Source: an uncultured Collinsella sp.
GTDB taxonomy: Bacteria; Actinomycetota; Coriobacteriia; Coriobacteriales; Coriobacteriaceae
Assembly (NCBI GenBank): GCA_934654585.1
Contig: CAKUGF010000010.1
Coordinates: 1-64,000, forward strand
Length of the DNA stretch: 64,000 nucleotides
Reading direction: 5' to 3'
This document shows positions 7,221 through 15,904 of the stretch, piece after piece. A program made the translations under genes and the position numbers. The notes beneath the pieces are model-generated. The model ran no database searches and was not told where the DNA came from. It was given only the letters and a program-made list of their open reading frames with translations. How positions within the stretch are numbered: position 1 is the first letter of the stretch; every line of letters starts with the position of its first letter.

Positions 7221-9902
7221 CTAGTCCTCGAGCAGATCCTCGATAAAGCCGACGCGGTAGTGGGTGAAGATGACCTCGCCGCCGTCTTGCGTGGCGTCCA
7301 GATCGACATCGCCCATGATGCCAAAGTCGTGGTCGCCATCCTCGTCGGCAAAAATCTGGTGCACGTGCCACACGTGATCGGTCTTCTCATCGCTCTCGTC
7401 GATGGTAAACATCGCCGAGCTACGGGCGTCGCCGTCGGTGAGGATCTCCTCGTGCTGCTCATGGTAGACGTCGAGTGCCTTTTGCCAGCGAACCTCGCTC
7501 ATGCCCCAGTCCTCATCGAGCTCGCCCAAGTCGCGGACGCGCCCGCGGGCCGCAAGGGTCACGCGGCGGAAGAGTGCGTTGCGCACCAGCAACGTGCAGC
7601 CACGGCGGTCTGCCACGACCTCGTCGATGCCCTGCGGCGGTGCGGTGTCGAGGGCGGCCGGGTTGCCGGCGTTCTCCCACTCGTCCACCAGGCTCGAGTC
7701 GACCGAGCGCACCACAAAGCCCAGCCACGAGATGATGTCGCGCAGACGCTCGTCGCGCTTCTCAATGGGCACGGTGCGATCGAGGGAACGGTAGGCCTCG
7801 GCCAGGTAGCGCAGCAGAATACCCTCGGAGCGGGCGATGCCGAGCTTTTGGATATAGCCCTTAAAATCGCTCGCGCTCTCCAACATGTCGCGCAGGACGC
7901 TCTTGGGCGAGAGCTGATAGTCGTTGGCCCAGGGCACTTCCTGGCAGTACTTATCAAAGGCGGCGTCGAGCAGGTCCTCAAGCGGCTTTTCGTAGGTCAC
8001 ATCCTGGATACGCTCCAAGCGCTCCTCGTACTCGACGCCGTCGGCCTTCATCTCGGCCATGGCGCGGTCGCGCGCGGCGCGTTCCTGTGCGCGCAGTACC
8101 TGCTTGGGGTCCTCGAGCGTCGCCTCGACCATCGAGATCAGATCCATGGTGTAGGTCTCGCTCTCGGGGTCGAGCAGTTCCAGTGCGGCAAGCAGGAACG
8201 GCGAGAGCGGCTGGTCGAGCGCAAAGTCCTCGGGCAGGTCGACCGTCAGCGCGTAGTCGATGTCCGGCGCGGCGTCGGCCGGGGCGTCGGGCGCGGGCGG
8301 CACCTCGGTGCGCACGACGACGCCGGAGTCGATGAGCGTGGCGAAGATCTCGTCGGCGCGAACCTCGAGCTTGGCCTTTTCCTCGGGCGTTTGCAGGCTC
8401 GTCTCGATGAGGTCATGAACGCGGGCGCGGGCGTCGCCGCCCTGCTCGACCACGCTGATCACCATGGAGTGTGTGATGCGCAAGCGCGGCTTGAGCGTCT
8501 CGGGCTGCGTCTCGATTAAGCGCTCAAAGGTCTGCTTGTTCCAGGTGACAAAGCCCTCGGGAGCCTTCTTCTTTTTGATCTTGCGGAGCTTCTTGGGGTC
8601 GTCGCCCGCCTTGGCCATAAGCTTTGCGTTTTCGATTTCGTGTTCCGGCGCCTCGGCAATGACCATGCCCTCGGTATCAAAGCCCGAGCGGCCGGCGCGA
8701 CCGGCGATCTGATGGAACTCACGGGCGCGCAGGCGACGCATCTTATAACCGTCGAACTTGGTGAGCGCGGTGAGGACCACGGTGTGGATGGGCACGTTGA
8801 TGCCGACGCCAAGTGTGTCGGTGCCGCAGATGACGGGCAGCAGGCCCTGTTGCGCCAGGCGCTCGACCAGTAGGCGATAGCGCGGCAGCATACCGGCGTG
8901 GTGCACACCGACACCGCAGCCGAGCAGGCGCTTGAGGATCTTGCCGAAGGCCGTCGAGAAGCTCGTGCCTTTGGCGGCTTCCTTAATAGCCTCGCGCTGC
9001 TCCTTGTTGGCGATGCCAAAGTTGGCGAGCGACTGCGCCGTCGCAAGTGCGGCATCTTGGCTAAAGTGCACGATATAGAGCGGGGCCTCACCGCGGCGCA
9101 TGGCGAGCTCGACAGTACCCTCGAGCGAGGTCGTCACGTAGTCATAGCTCAGCGGCACGGGACGCGGGGCGTCGACGACTAGGTCGCAGGTGGCGCCGGT
9201 GTGTTCCTCGAGCGAGGCGGCGATCGCGGTGACGTCGCCAAGCGTGGCGCTCATGAGCATAAACTGCGTGTGGGGCAGGGTGAGTAGCGGCACCTGCCAG
9301 GCCCAGCCGCGGTCGGGGTCGGCGAAGTAGTGGAACTCGTCCATGGCGACGCAACCCACGTCGGCGCCCTCGCCCTCGCGGAGTGCATCGTTGGCAAGGA
9401 TTTCGGCCGTGCAGCAGATGACGGGCGCCTTGGTATTGATGTGCGTGTCGCCGGTGATCATGCCGACGTTATCGCGGCCGAGCACCTGCACCAAATCGAA
9501 GAACTTCTCGCTGACCAGAGCTTTGATGGGCGCTGTGTAATAGCAGCGTTTGCCCTGCGCCATGCCCATAAAGAGCATGCCCAGCGCGACGAGCGACTTG
9601 CCCGATCCGGTTGGCGTGCCCAAAATGACATGATCGCCGGCGGCCAGGTCCATGAGGGCCTCTTCTTGGTGGTCCCACAGCGAAATGCCGCGGTCGCTCG
9701 TCCACTCAAAGAAGCGTTCGAAGGCCTGATCGGGCGTGAGCCATGGTTCGGGCTCGCTGCCGTCCTCGGGCTCCCACCAGGTGGGGGAGAGCGCGCCGAG
9801 CGAGCCGAACTCGGCCTCGGTGCCCGTGCCACCCGAGAACGAGCTAGCGGCGCCGGCGCCGGAGACGGTGCTGGCGGAAGTATCTGTCGTGGTCTGTGCC
9901 AT
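7221..9902 (-). CDS. Ski2-like DEAD/DEAH-box helicase with DUF3516 C-terminal domain
   Basis: The 893-residue superfamily 2 helicase has a disordered N-terminus of about 50 residues. Its Walker A is GTPTGSGKS (residues 95-103), the DEFH box lies in MDEFHYF, MSATLGD is motif III, and the motif VI region is HQIAGRAGRSGFD. The C-terminal third carries DUF3516, recognisable from LPEDFALDQPLSPF and DPESETYTMD. Actinobacterial proteins of this layout are annotated as RNA helicases. The ATG at 9902 follows a GAGAGAAAG site; a longer in-frame start at 9938 lacks one. The gene is monocistronic. It probably acts in RNA turnover or structure remodelling, by family inference. Confidence 0.88.
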   Translation of the reverse strand: MAQTTTDTSASTVSGAGAASSFSGGTGTEAEFGSLGALSPTWWEPEDGSEPEPWLTPDQAFERFFEWTSDRGISLWDHQEEALMDLAAGDHVILGTPTGSGKSLVALGMLFMGMAQGKRCYYTAPIKALVSEKFFDLVQVLGRDNVGMITGDTHINTKAPVICCTAEILANDALREGEGADVGCVAMDEFHYFADPDRGWAWQVPLLTLPHTQFMLMSATLGDVTAIAASLEEHTGATCDLVVDAPRPVPLSYDYVTTSLEGTVELAMRRGEAPLYIVHFSQDAALATAQSLANFGIANKEQREAIKEAAKGTSFSTAFGKILKRLLGCGVGVHHAGMLPRYRLLVERLAQQGLLPVICGTDTLGVGINVPIHTVVLTALTKFDGYKMRRLRAREFHQIAGRAGRSGFDTEGMVIAEAPEHEIENAKLMAKAGDDPKKLRKIKKKKAPEGFVTWNKQTFERLIETQPETLKPRLRITHSMVISVVEQGGDARARVHDLIETSLQTPEEKAKLEVRADEIFATLIDSGVVVRTEVPPAPDAPADAAPDIDYALTVDLPEDFALDQPLSPFLLAALELLDPESETYTMDLISMVEATLEDPKQVLRAQERAARDRAMAEMKADGVEYEERLERIQDVTYEKPLEDLLDAAFDKYCQEVPWANDYQLSPKSVLRDMLESASDFKGYIQKLGIARSEGILLRYLAEAYRSLDRTVPIEKRDERLRDIISWLGFVVRSVDSSLVDEWENAGNPAALDTAPPQGIDEVVADRRGCTLLVRNALFRRVTLAARGRVRDLGELDEDWGMSEVRWQKALDVYHEQHEEILTDGDARSSAMFTIDESDEKTDHVWHVHQIFADEDGDHDFGIMGDVDLDATQDGGEVIFTHYRVGFIEDLLED

Positions 9903-10024
9903 GTGGTTTGCTTTCTCTCGCGTTTGTCCGCCATCCATTATGGCGTAGCGGCGGCGTGGGGCGCCAGCGCGCGAGAAAATGCAGGAAATGGGCGTTCTAC
10001 CCAGTCGTTTGGTGCAATTGACAG

Positions 10025-10147
10025 CTAAGTGAGTAGACTTTTTGCAATATCGCGAGCATACGGCTTTTGCGCAAGGGCTCTACCTGCGGTTTTATTTTTC
10101 GCTATGTGGGTTGTGCTTGGCTATTGCAAAAAAGTCTACTCACTTAG
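10025..10147. repeat. Inverted-repeat element of about 123 bp in a 310-bp intergenic region
   Basis: The left arm 10025-10049 begins CTAAGTGAGTAGACTTTTTG. Its reverse complement recurs at 10122-10147 with one extra A, giving a 25/26-base match around a 72-base T-rich centre. The region 9903-10212 has no convincing gene. The short open frames here lack ribosome sites. The structure could be a MITE-like element, a long-stem RNA or a regulatory site. A TTGACA at 10018-10023 has no good partner -10 box. Confidence 0.6.
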
Positions 10148-10212
10148 ATTTGAGGGTCGTTCGCTGGCGCCTATTTGCGCTTGTTTGCCGACGCCGCGAC
10201 CATCAGAGGCCT

Positions 10213-11052
10213 CTAGGACTCCTGCGGTAAACGCTTCTTGCCCTTGCGGGCACGGTTTTTAAAGTTCTCGACGGCTTCTTCCATGCCAAGGGGCACGTAG
10301 GTGAGCTCATCGAGATCGTCGGGCAGATAGCAGGCGAGGCTCTGCTCCTGCGACCGGCCTGCTGCGAGCTGCTCTTCGGTGGGCTCTGCGCCTGGTGTGG
10401 CACAAATGCCATAGACGACAGCGCCCATCTCGCGCGTGCGGCACTCGTATTCGGTCTCGGGATGCTCAGGATGGTCGCGGCGGACGTCGTCGCTTACCCA
10501 AAGCGTGTCGTAGCCGGCCGCGGCAAACTGCCCTAGGGCGTAGTCGCGCAATGGCTTACTGTCGGTTCGCAGTGTGACGGTGGCGCCGGCTGAAAAGAGC
10601 GGGCGATAGAGCATTAGATGGTCGACATGGACGAGTCGTTTTTTGGCGTACTTGGCCTTGGGCTGCGGCGTGGGAAAGTTGATAGTGACAGCATCGAGCT
10701 CGCCTGCAGCAAATAGCTTCGGCAGCGATGCGGCACCTCGTGGCAAGACGAGAGCGTTGGGCAGCTCTTGCTCGCAGATTTTCTGCGCGGCATAGGCAAT
10801 GCAGATGGGTTCCTGGTCCATGCCGATAAAAAGGGTATCGGGTTCACGGTGAGCACGCTCAACCAGGTAAGTTCCTTTGCCGCAGCCCAGATCGAGATGA
10901 AGGCGGGCGAAGGGTTTGCCGCCAGCCGGCGCACAGGCCTTGCGCCAATCTCCGGCATAGGCCTCGGGGTTCGTCTCGATCGCATCGGCGTAGCGCTCCA
11001 GGCGCTCTTCGAGCACAAAGTTCTTAGGCGTGCGAACGTGGACGGCTCCCAT
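10213..11052 (-). CDS. trmB: TrmB-like tRNA (guanine-N7)-methyltransferase
   Basis: The 279-residue class I methyltransferase has the SAM-binding LDLGCGKG at residues 53-60 and follows the TrmB order: a GMDQE acidic loop, then INFPTPQPK (124-132), then KKRLVH. TrmB places 7-methylguanosine at position 46 of tRNA. The usual FPDPWPK motif here reads FPTPQPK, so the conserved Asp is Thr, and the C-terminus is about 60 residues longer than usual and Lys/Arg-rich. It could be a divergent TrmB or a relative with altered activity. Its neighbours are further tRNA-modification candidates. Confidence 0.75.
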   Translation of the reverse strand: MGAVHVRTPKNFVLEERLERYADAIETNPEAYAGDWRKACAPAGGKPFARLHLDLGCGKGTYLVERAHREPDTLFIGMDQEPICIAYAAQKICEQELPNALVLPRGAASLPKLFAAGELDAVTINFPTPQPKAKYAKKRLVHVDHLMLYRPLFSAGATVTLRTDSKPLRDYALGQFAAAGYDTLWVSDDVRRDHPEHPETEYECRTREMGAVVYGICATPGAEPTEEQLAAGRSQEQSLACYLPDDLDELTYVPLGMEEAVENFKNRARKGKKRLPQES

Positions 11053-11169
11053 GAGGCTCCTTGGTCATAAGTGTGGAACGCATAGCTGCATGTTCCGGTA
11101 ATGGGTTGGAAGGGGTGGGCGCAATGTGCCCAGAATATGCGGCGCGGCTCGGCGGCAAGTCGCCGATGC

Positions 11170-12042
11170 CTACAGGCGCTTGAGAATCACATAGCGGTTG
11201 AGATCGCCACTGCGACCGTCGGCATGGAAGCGCTCAAGCTCGCGTACAGGGACCTCGCCGCTCTTGTAGAACGTGCGCACGCCGCGCACCAAGTCGGTGA
11301 TCTGCTGATCGTCAAAGTGGTGGCAATAGCGGTAAGCATGGCGGTCGTTTTGCCAGCCGATGAGGTGGTCGCCGGCTTCGAACTGCGCAGAGTCATAACC
11401 CTCAAACGGCGGGGTGAGTTCGGCGCGGGCTTCTGCTCGAACGGCCTTGCGCGCCATGCGCTCGTCGTTCATAAACTCCCAAAAGCTGATGGCGATGATG
11501 CCGCCCGGGCGCGTCTGGCGCACCAGGGCGTCGAGCACGCGTACGCGGTACTCACACGAGGGCACATGGTGCATAAAGCCAAAGCAGACCGAGATGTCGG
11601 CAAGCGGCGCATCGAAGAGCACGTCGGGGGCCTCGGCGGGGTTGAGCTTCATGAGGGCATCGAGCACATCGAGTTCTTGGAAGTGCAGGTTGGGAATGCG
11701 CAGTGCGTGGCCATGTGCATCGATGGCCAGGTCTTGGCACGAGTCGACACCATAGAACTCAAACGGGCAGCTGGCATCTGCCGAGGGGTTTGTGCCGTCG
11801 ACGCCCTTGGCGGCAAGTGCGCCGCCGGCGGCAAAGTTCTCGAATCGCATATTGCCGCAGGCAAGATCGAAGACACGGACGGGATGCTCGATCGTGGCGA
11901 CGTCGAGCTGTCCGAGCGCGATATCCATGGTGCGCACCCAGCCGGGCCACGGGGCCTGGCGCGTATCGGAGAAGGAGGCGGAGTGCTCGCGATAGAACGT
12001 GTTGTTGAGCTGGATGAGCGATGAGGCGAAATCGCGGTTCAC
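11170..12042 (-). CDS. Trm9/ABH8-like SAM-dependent methyltransferase
   Basis: The 290-residue methyltransferase matches the Trm9 plan. An N-terminal FSDTRQAPWPGW (residues 24-35) corresponds to the Trm9 FSxTRxKPWP segment. DLACGN (59-64) is motif I, FMHHV (157-160) parallels the Trm9 VVHHW, RPGGIIAISFWEF (178-190) parallels motif VI, and YRYCHHF (237-243) parallels the C-terminal YRYYH. Trm9 methylates 5-carboxymethyluridine at tRNA wobble position 34 to mcm5U. I chose GTG 12042 because GGAGGGAG stands about 9 bases upstream; the ATG 48 bases further out has no site. Elp3, which makes the substrate, is encoded 2 kb away. Confidence 0.75.
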   Translation of the reverse strand: MNRDFASSLIQLNNTFYREHSASFSDTRQAPWPGWVRTMDIALGQLDVATIEHPVRVFDLACGNMRFENFAAGGALAAKGVDGTNPSADASCPFEFYGVDSCQDLAIDAHGHALRIPNLHFQELDVLDALMKLNPAEAPDVLFDAPLADISVCFGFMHHVPSCEYRVRVLDALVRQTRPGGIIAISFWEFMNDERMARKAVRAEARAELTPPFEGYDSAQFEAGDHLIGWQNDRHAYRYCHHFDDQQITDLVRGVRTFYKSGEVPVRELERFHADGRSGDLNRYVILKRL

Positions 12043-12309
12043 GGCGCGGAACTCCCTCCGTTGGCGGTGCGGAATAAACAGTACGACCATACTACCGTTA
12101 ACGCCGCAACGGGGACAACCAAGCTACGGGTCATTGCTTTGTTTGGACACATTTCCGCAGCTCATATGCACCCGCAACCGCCGGTTGTCAAAAATCTCAC
12201 TAGAATAGGTGGCATGCTTTTGGCGGTGGCGGATAGATTTTTAACTGTGCAAGGCGCCTTAAGAACAAAAGCGGTCCGGCGGCACGGCTGGCATCACATA
12301 GGAGGAACC

Positions 12310-13032
12310 ATGAATGTAGAAACTGCGCAGCGGCTCGCCGACCTTCGCCGCAGCAAGGGCTTTAGCCAAGAAGGGCTGGCGCGAAAGCTGGGGCTGTCGC
12401 GCCAGGCGGTCAGTAAATGGGAACGTGCGGAGAGCTCGCCCGATACCGAAAATCTGATTTCGCTCGCAAAGCTCTATGGTGTGAGTCTGGATGAGCTCCT
12501 CAATCCGAGCGATGAGATCGAGGACGATATCGAGTTTGAGAACGAGGACCGCGCCCGTCAGCGCGAGGCCGAGGCAGCGGAGCGCGCCCGTACCCATGAG
12601 GCGGCAGCACGTGCTACCGAGGCGGCAACACAGGCGAGTGATGCCGCCGCCAAGGCGGCGCAAGCGGCAAGCTGGAGCGCGCAGGCAGCTAATGCGGCGA
12701 CGGCTCAGGTGACGGGTGCCGGTGCGACCAGCGTGACTCCGGTGAAGGGCCCCTTCCAGTCGTTCCCGTATTGGGCCGTGTGCTGGCTACTGTTCTTTTT
12801 ACTGATGTTCCTGGTTGGTGCCAGCCCCTTTCCCGCACTGATCTTCTTTACGATTCCCATCTATCACTGGGTGGCGCGTGCGCTCGATGGCGATTGGGCA
12901 CGCGGGGATATTCAGGTTGGTCCGGTGTCGGTGGCGGTCAAGGCCCAGGGGAAGGATACTTCTGCGGAACCTGATGCTGACGTGGCTACCGCGGCCACCG
13001 CTGAGCCGTGTGCCAAAGAGGGTGACGAATGA
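12310..13032 (+). CDS. XRE-family helix-turn-helix regulator with membrane segments
   Basis: The 240-residue protein has an N-terminal XRE DNA-binding domain (QRLADLRRSKGFSQEGLARK, then LSRQAVSKWE; residues 5-60). An acidic stretch and a long Ala-rich linker follow, then two hydrophobic segments at about 155-195 (AVCWLLFFLLMFLV and ALIFFTIPIY) and a polar tail. ATG 12310 has AGGAGG directly upstream; the longer open frame before it is not coding. It overlaps the DUF4097 gene by four bases (ATGA), so the pair is translationally coupled. A membrane-tethered repressor that senses envelope state through DUF4097 is plausible but inferred. Confidence 0.85.
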   Translation: MNVETAQRLADLRRSKGFSQEGLARKLGLSRQAVSKWERAESSPDTENLISLAKLYGVSLDELLNPSDEIEDDIEFENEDRARQREAEAAERARTHEAAARATEAATQASDAAAKAAQAASWSAQAANAATAQVTGAGATSVTPVKGPFQSFPYWAVCWLLFFLLMFLVGASPFPALIFFTIPIYHWVARALDGDWARGDIQVGPVSVAVKAQGKDTSAEPDADVATAATAEPCAKEGDE

Positions 13033-13898
13033 TGAAGCTTTCGCATGAATCCAAGCTGCGTCTGGGCGTCGGCATCGGAGCGTTTGTGCTCATCATCGGG
13101 CTTGTATTTGGCATTTCGAGGACTTTGATTCATTTTGAGGGACCGTGGGATTTCGGCACCGCTACGCTCGATTGGCCTGGTCGGGATAGCGGCAACTATT
13201 CTGCTCAGCCTCAGAAGCTTTCGAGTGAGACCTTTGATGCTGACTCATTCCAGTCCCTTGATTTGGATGTGACATCGAGCACGGTCGAGATCAAGCACGT
13301 CTCCGGTGGGCCGGTGCGTGTCATCGAGAGTGGTCGCGTTGCGAAGGGGGCATCTGCTTCAGATGCGGCAACCCGGAACCTTGCAGAGGTCAAGGGCTCT
13401 ACGCTTAAAATCAGCCAGTACGATTGCGACGACGAGCGCGCGATTAACCGTACGGTCACCATTGAGCTTCCGCGCGAAGTTGCCGAGAACATGGTCGGCA
13501 TTACGGCAAGCGTTGAATCGGGCGACTTGACGTTTACGGGCAATGCATGCCGCGATCTGGATGTGACGCTTGGTTCGGGCGACGTTGAGTTTACCGGCGC
13601 CGTAACCGACACTCTGAGTGCCGAGGTTGGTTTGGGCGACGTGACGTTTGACCTGAATCAGGCCCCTGCGAAGTCGATGGACGTTACCGTGGGTTCGGGC
13701 GATGCGGAGATAACGGTTCCGAACTCTACGGGCTTTAAGGCGAGCCTCACCTTGGGTTGTGGCGACTTCGAGAGCGACTTCCTTCCGGATGGCTATGACG
13801 GTGAGATGGTTTCGAATCTTGAGTTCGATAACGGTGACAAATCCGCCGCGTATCGTTTTGAGGTCGGTGCGGGCGATATGTCGTTTGGCTCGGAGTAA
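13029..13898 (+). CDS. DUF4097 beta-strand-repeat membrane protein
   Basis: The 289-residue protein has one N-terminal transmembrane helix (LRLGVGIGAFVLIIGLVFGI) and an extracellular DUF4097 beta-solenoid. Short repeats of the form GSGDVEFTG, LGDVTFD, GSGDAEITV, GCGDFESDF and GAGDMSFGS recur about every 20-25 residues. DUF4097 proteins typically sit beside XRE or PadR regulators and HAAS proteins, and are thought to take part in envelope sensing. The gene overlaps the XRE gene and ends before a terminator. A second, apparently shortened membrane protein in a similar setting lies at 55.1-55.4 kb. Confidence 0.85.
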   Translation: MMKLSHESKLRLGVGIGAFVLIIGLVFGISRTLIHFEGPWDFGTATLDWPGRDSGNYSAQPQKLSSETFDADSFQSLDLDVTSSTVEIKHVSGGPVRVIESGRVAKGASASDAATRNLAEVKGSTLKISQYDCDDERAINRTVTIELPREVAENMVGITASVESGDLTFTGNACRDLDVTLGSGDVEFTGAVTDTLSAEVGLGDVTFDLNQAPAKSMDVTVGSGDAEITVPNSTGFKASLTLGCGDFESDFLPDGYDGEMVSNLEFDNGDKSAAYRFEVGAGDMSFGSE

Positions 13899-13948
13899 TG
13901 GGGCGGATGAAGGTCTAGAGGCAAAAGCGCAGACGCACTCTTTGATGG

Positions 13949-13988
13949 AGGCGCCGGAGCCGTGGTCGGCTCCGGCGCCTTTGCCTTT
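13949..13988 (+). terminator. Terminator after the XRE-DUF4097 pair
   Basis: A perfect 13-bp GC stem (13949-13961 with 13968-13980) surrounds a six-base loop, followed by TTGCCTTT. Confidence 0.75.
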
Positions 13989-13999
13989 ACAATGGGGGC

Positions 14000-15904
14000 A
14001 TGGAACAGATTATCTTGAACATACTCGAGGCCCTGCGTCGCGGCGAGACCGTGGATGACAAGGCGCTCGTCAAACTGATACATGCCGAGGCGCGCCGCGA
14101 GGGTGCCGATAAGCGCGACCTGGCAAAGCGCCGCCTGCTGCCGTTTTACCAGCGGGTGAAGCGCGAGGAGCCGGCTCGTTGGGCTGGGTGGAATGTCGAT
14201 GCCGAGCTGGAGCGTCAACTGCTGCAAGTGCTGCGCATGAAGCCGCGCCGCACGGCTTCGGGCGTGGCGACCATTACCGTCATCACCAAGCCGTGGCCGT
14301 GCTCGGGCGATTGCCTGTTTTGCCCCAACGACCTGCGCATGCCCAAGAGCTATCTGCGCGCCGAGCCGGCGTGTGCCCGTGCGGAGCAAAACTGCTTCGA
14401 CCCGTATCTGCAGGTGAGTGCCCGTTTGACGGCGCTTTCGCAGATGGGTCATGCGACCGATAAGATCGAGCTCATCGTGCTCGGTGGCACCTGGAGCGAC
14501 TATCCGCAAGGGTATCAGGCATGGTTTATGTCGGAGCTTTTCCGTGCGCTCAATGACGATGCCGTCGCCGGCGTGGCGGCAAACCCCATGCTGGCGCGTC
14601 CGGGCATCAGCCGTGCCGAGGCAGGGCGCCTGCTCGATGACGCTCCCGCCGATGCCCTGCCGCCGGTGGTGGCGGAACGTCGCGAACGCTATCGCGCTGC
14701 CGGTATTGCGACCGATGAGGCTGAGCTTGCGAGCGGCGTTGCCGACGAGCAGGGGCGTGTGGATGCTGCCGTGGGCGGCTACAACCGTGCGGTGCGTCGG
14801 CTGTACGGCCCCGGCACGCCGTGGGGCGAGGTCGCCGAGTGGCAGACAGCCACGATGGAAGAGCTCGAACGTCAGCAGCGCATTAACGAGACGGCGAAGC
14901 ATCGCGTGGTGGGGCTCGTTATCGAGACCCGCCCTGATGCGGTGACGCCGCAGGCGCTTACGCTCATTCGCCGCCTGGGCTGCACCAAGATCCAGATGGG
15001 TATTCAGAGCCTCGACCAGCACCTGCTCGACATTAACGAGCGTCGCATTACGGTGGCTCAGATTGAGCGTGCGTTTTCGCTTGCAAGACTGTTTGGCTTT
15101 AAGATCCACGCGCATTTTATGCTCAACTTGCTGGGCGCTACGCCCGAGGGGGACAAACGCGACTACGAGCGCTTTATGACCGAGGGCGCCTTTATGCCCG
15201 ACGAGGTCAAGGTCTACCCGTGCGCGCTCATTGAGGGCTCGCGTCTGGTGGGCTGCTACGAGCGTGGCGAGTGGCGTCCCTATACCGAGGAAGAGCTGCT
15301 CGACGTGTTGGCCGACGACATTGTGGTGACACCGGCGTTTTGCCGTATCAGCCGTATGATTCGCGACTTTAGCTCGGACGACATCATGGTGGGCAATAAG
15401 AAGCCTAACCTGCGTCAGCTCGTCGAGAATCGCTTGGCAGCCCGTGACGAGGGCGCAAAGGTGCGTGAGATTCGCTATCGCGAGATCAGCACCGCGGGCG
15501 CCGATTTGGATGAACTCTCTCTTGATGAGGTTGCTTACGAGACGCCGGTGACGAGCGAGCGCTTTTTGCAGTGGGTGACGCTCGAGGGCAAGATCGCCGG
15601 CTTTTTGCGCCTGTCGCTGCCCGATCGCGCGTTTGTTGCCGCGCATACGAACGAGCTGCCGATGTTGCCGGACGAGGCGATGATTCGCGAGGTGCACGTG
15701 TATGGTATGGCGGCGCGCGTGGGCGATCAGGGCCAGGCGGCTCAGCATCACGGTCTGGGGCGTTTGCTCGTGGAACGTGCGTGCCAGATTGCTCGGGACG
15801 CGGGCTATGCGCGCATCAACGTGATCAGCGCGATTGGCACACGCGAGTACTATCGCCATTTGGGTTTCTACGACCACGGACTCTATCTGCAAAAGGAGCT
15901 CTAG
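14000..15904 (+). CDS. elp3: Elp3-type tRNA wobble-uridine modifying enzyme (radical SAM + GNAT)
   Basis: The 634-residue protein has the Elp3 layout. The radical SAM cluster motif CSGDCLFC (Cys101, Cys105, Cys108) is followed by PNDLRMPKSY and then GGTWSDYP. The C-terminal acetyltransferase domain includes REVHVYG, QHHGLGRLL and GTREYYRHLGFY. Elp3 transfers a carboxymethyl group from acetyl-CoA to U34 of tRNA. Stand-alone Elp3 is common in archaea and known in some bacteria. It starts at ATG 14000, just after a terminator, and is immediately followed by a spermidine-synthase-like gene. A Trm9-like gene nearby could complete mcm5U. Confidence 0.93.
   Translation: MEQIILNILEALRRGETVDDKALVKLIHAEARREGADKRDLAKRRLLPFYQRVKREEPARWAGWNVDAELERQLLQVLRMKPRRTASGVATITVITKPWPCSGDCLFCPNDLRMPKSYLRAEPACARAEQNCFDPYLQVSARLTALSQMGHATDKIELIVLGGTWSDYPQGYQAWFMSELFRALNDDAVAGVAANPMLARPGISRAEAGRLLDDAPADALPPVVAERRERYRAAGIATDEAELASGVADEQGRVDAAVGGYNRAVRRLYGPGTPWGEVAEWQTATMEELERQQRINETAKHRVVGLVIETRPDAVTPQALTLIRRLGCTKIQMGIQSLDQHLLDINERRITVAQIERAFSLARLFGFKIHAHFMLNLLGATPEGDKRDYERFMTEGAFMPDEVKVYPCALIEGSRLVGCYERGEWRPYTEEELLDVLADDIVVTPAFCRISRMIRDFSSDDIMVGNKKPNLRQLVENRLAARDEGAKVREIRYREISTAGADLDELSLDEVAYETPVTSERFLQWVTLEGKIAGFLRLSLPDRAFVAAHTNELPMLPDEAMIREVHVYGMAARVGDQGQAAQHHGLGRLLVERACQIARDAGYARINVISAIGTREYYRHLGFYDHGLYLQKEL

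Noticed and set aside
10029..10262. Short plus-strand frames through the inverted-repeat element.
   Set aside because: They lack ribosome sites, overlap the repeat arms and encode low-similarity, unstructured peptides.
12061..12309. Upstream extension of the XRE regulator frame by 83 codons.
   Set aside because: ATG 12310 has a strong AGGAGG and starts at the typical XRE N-terminus. The extension has no ribosome site and unusual composition.
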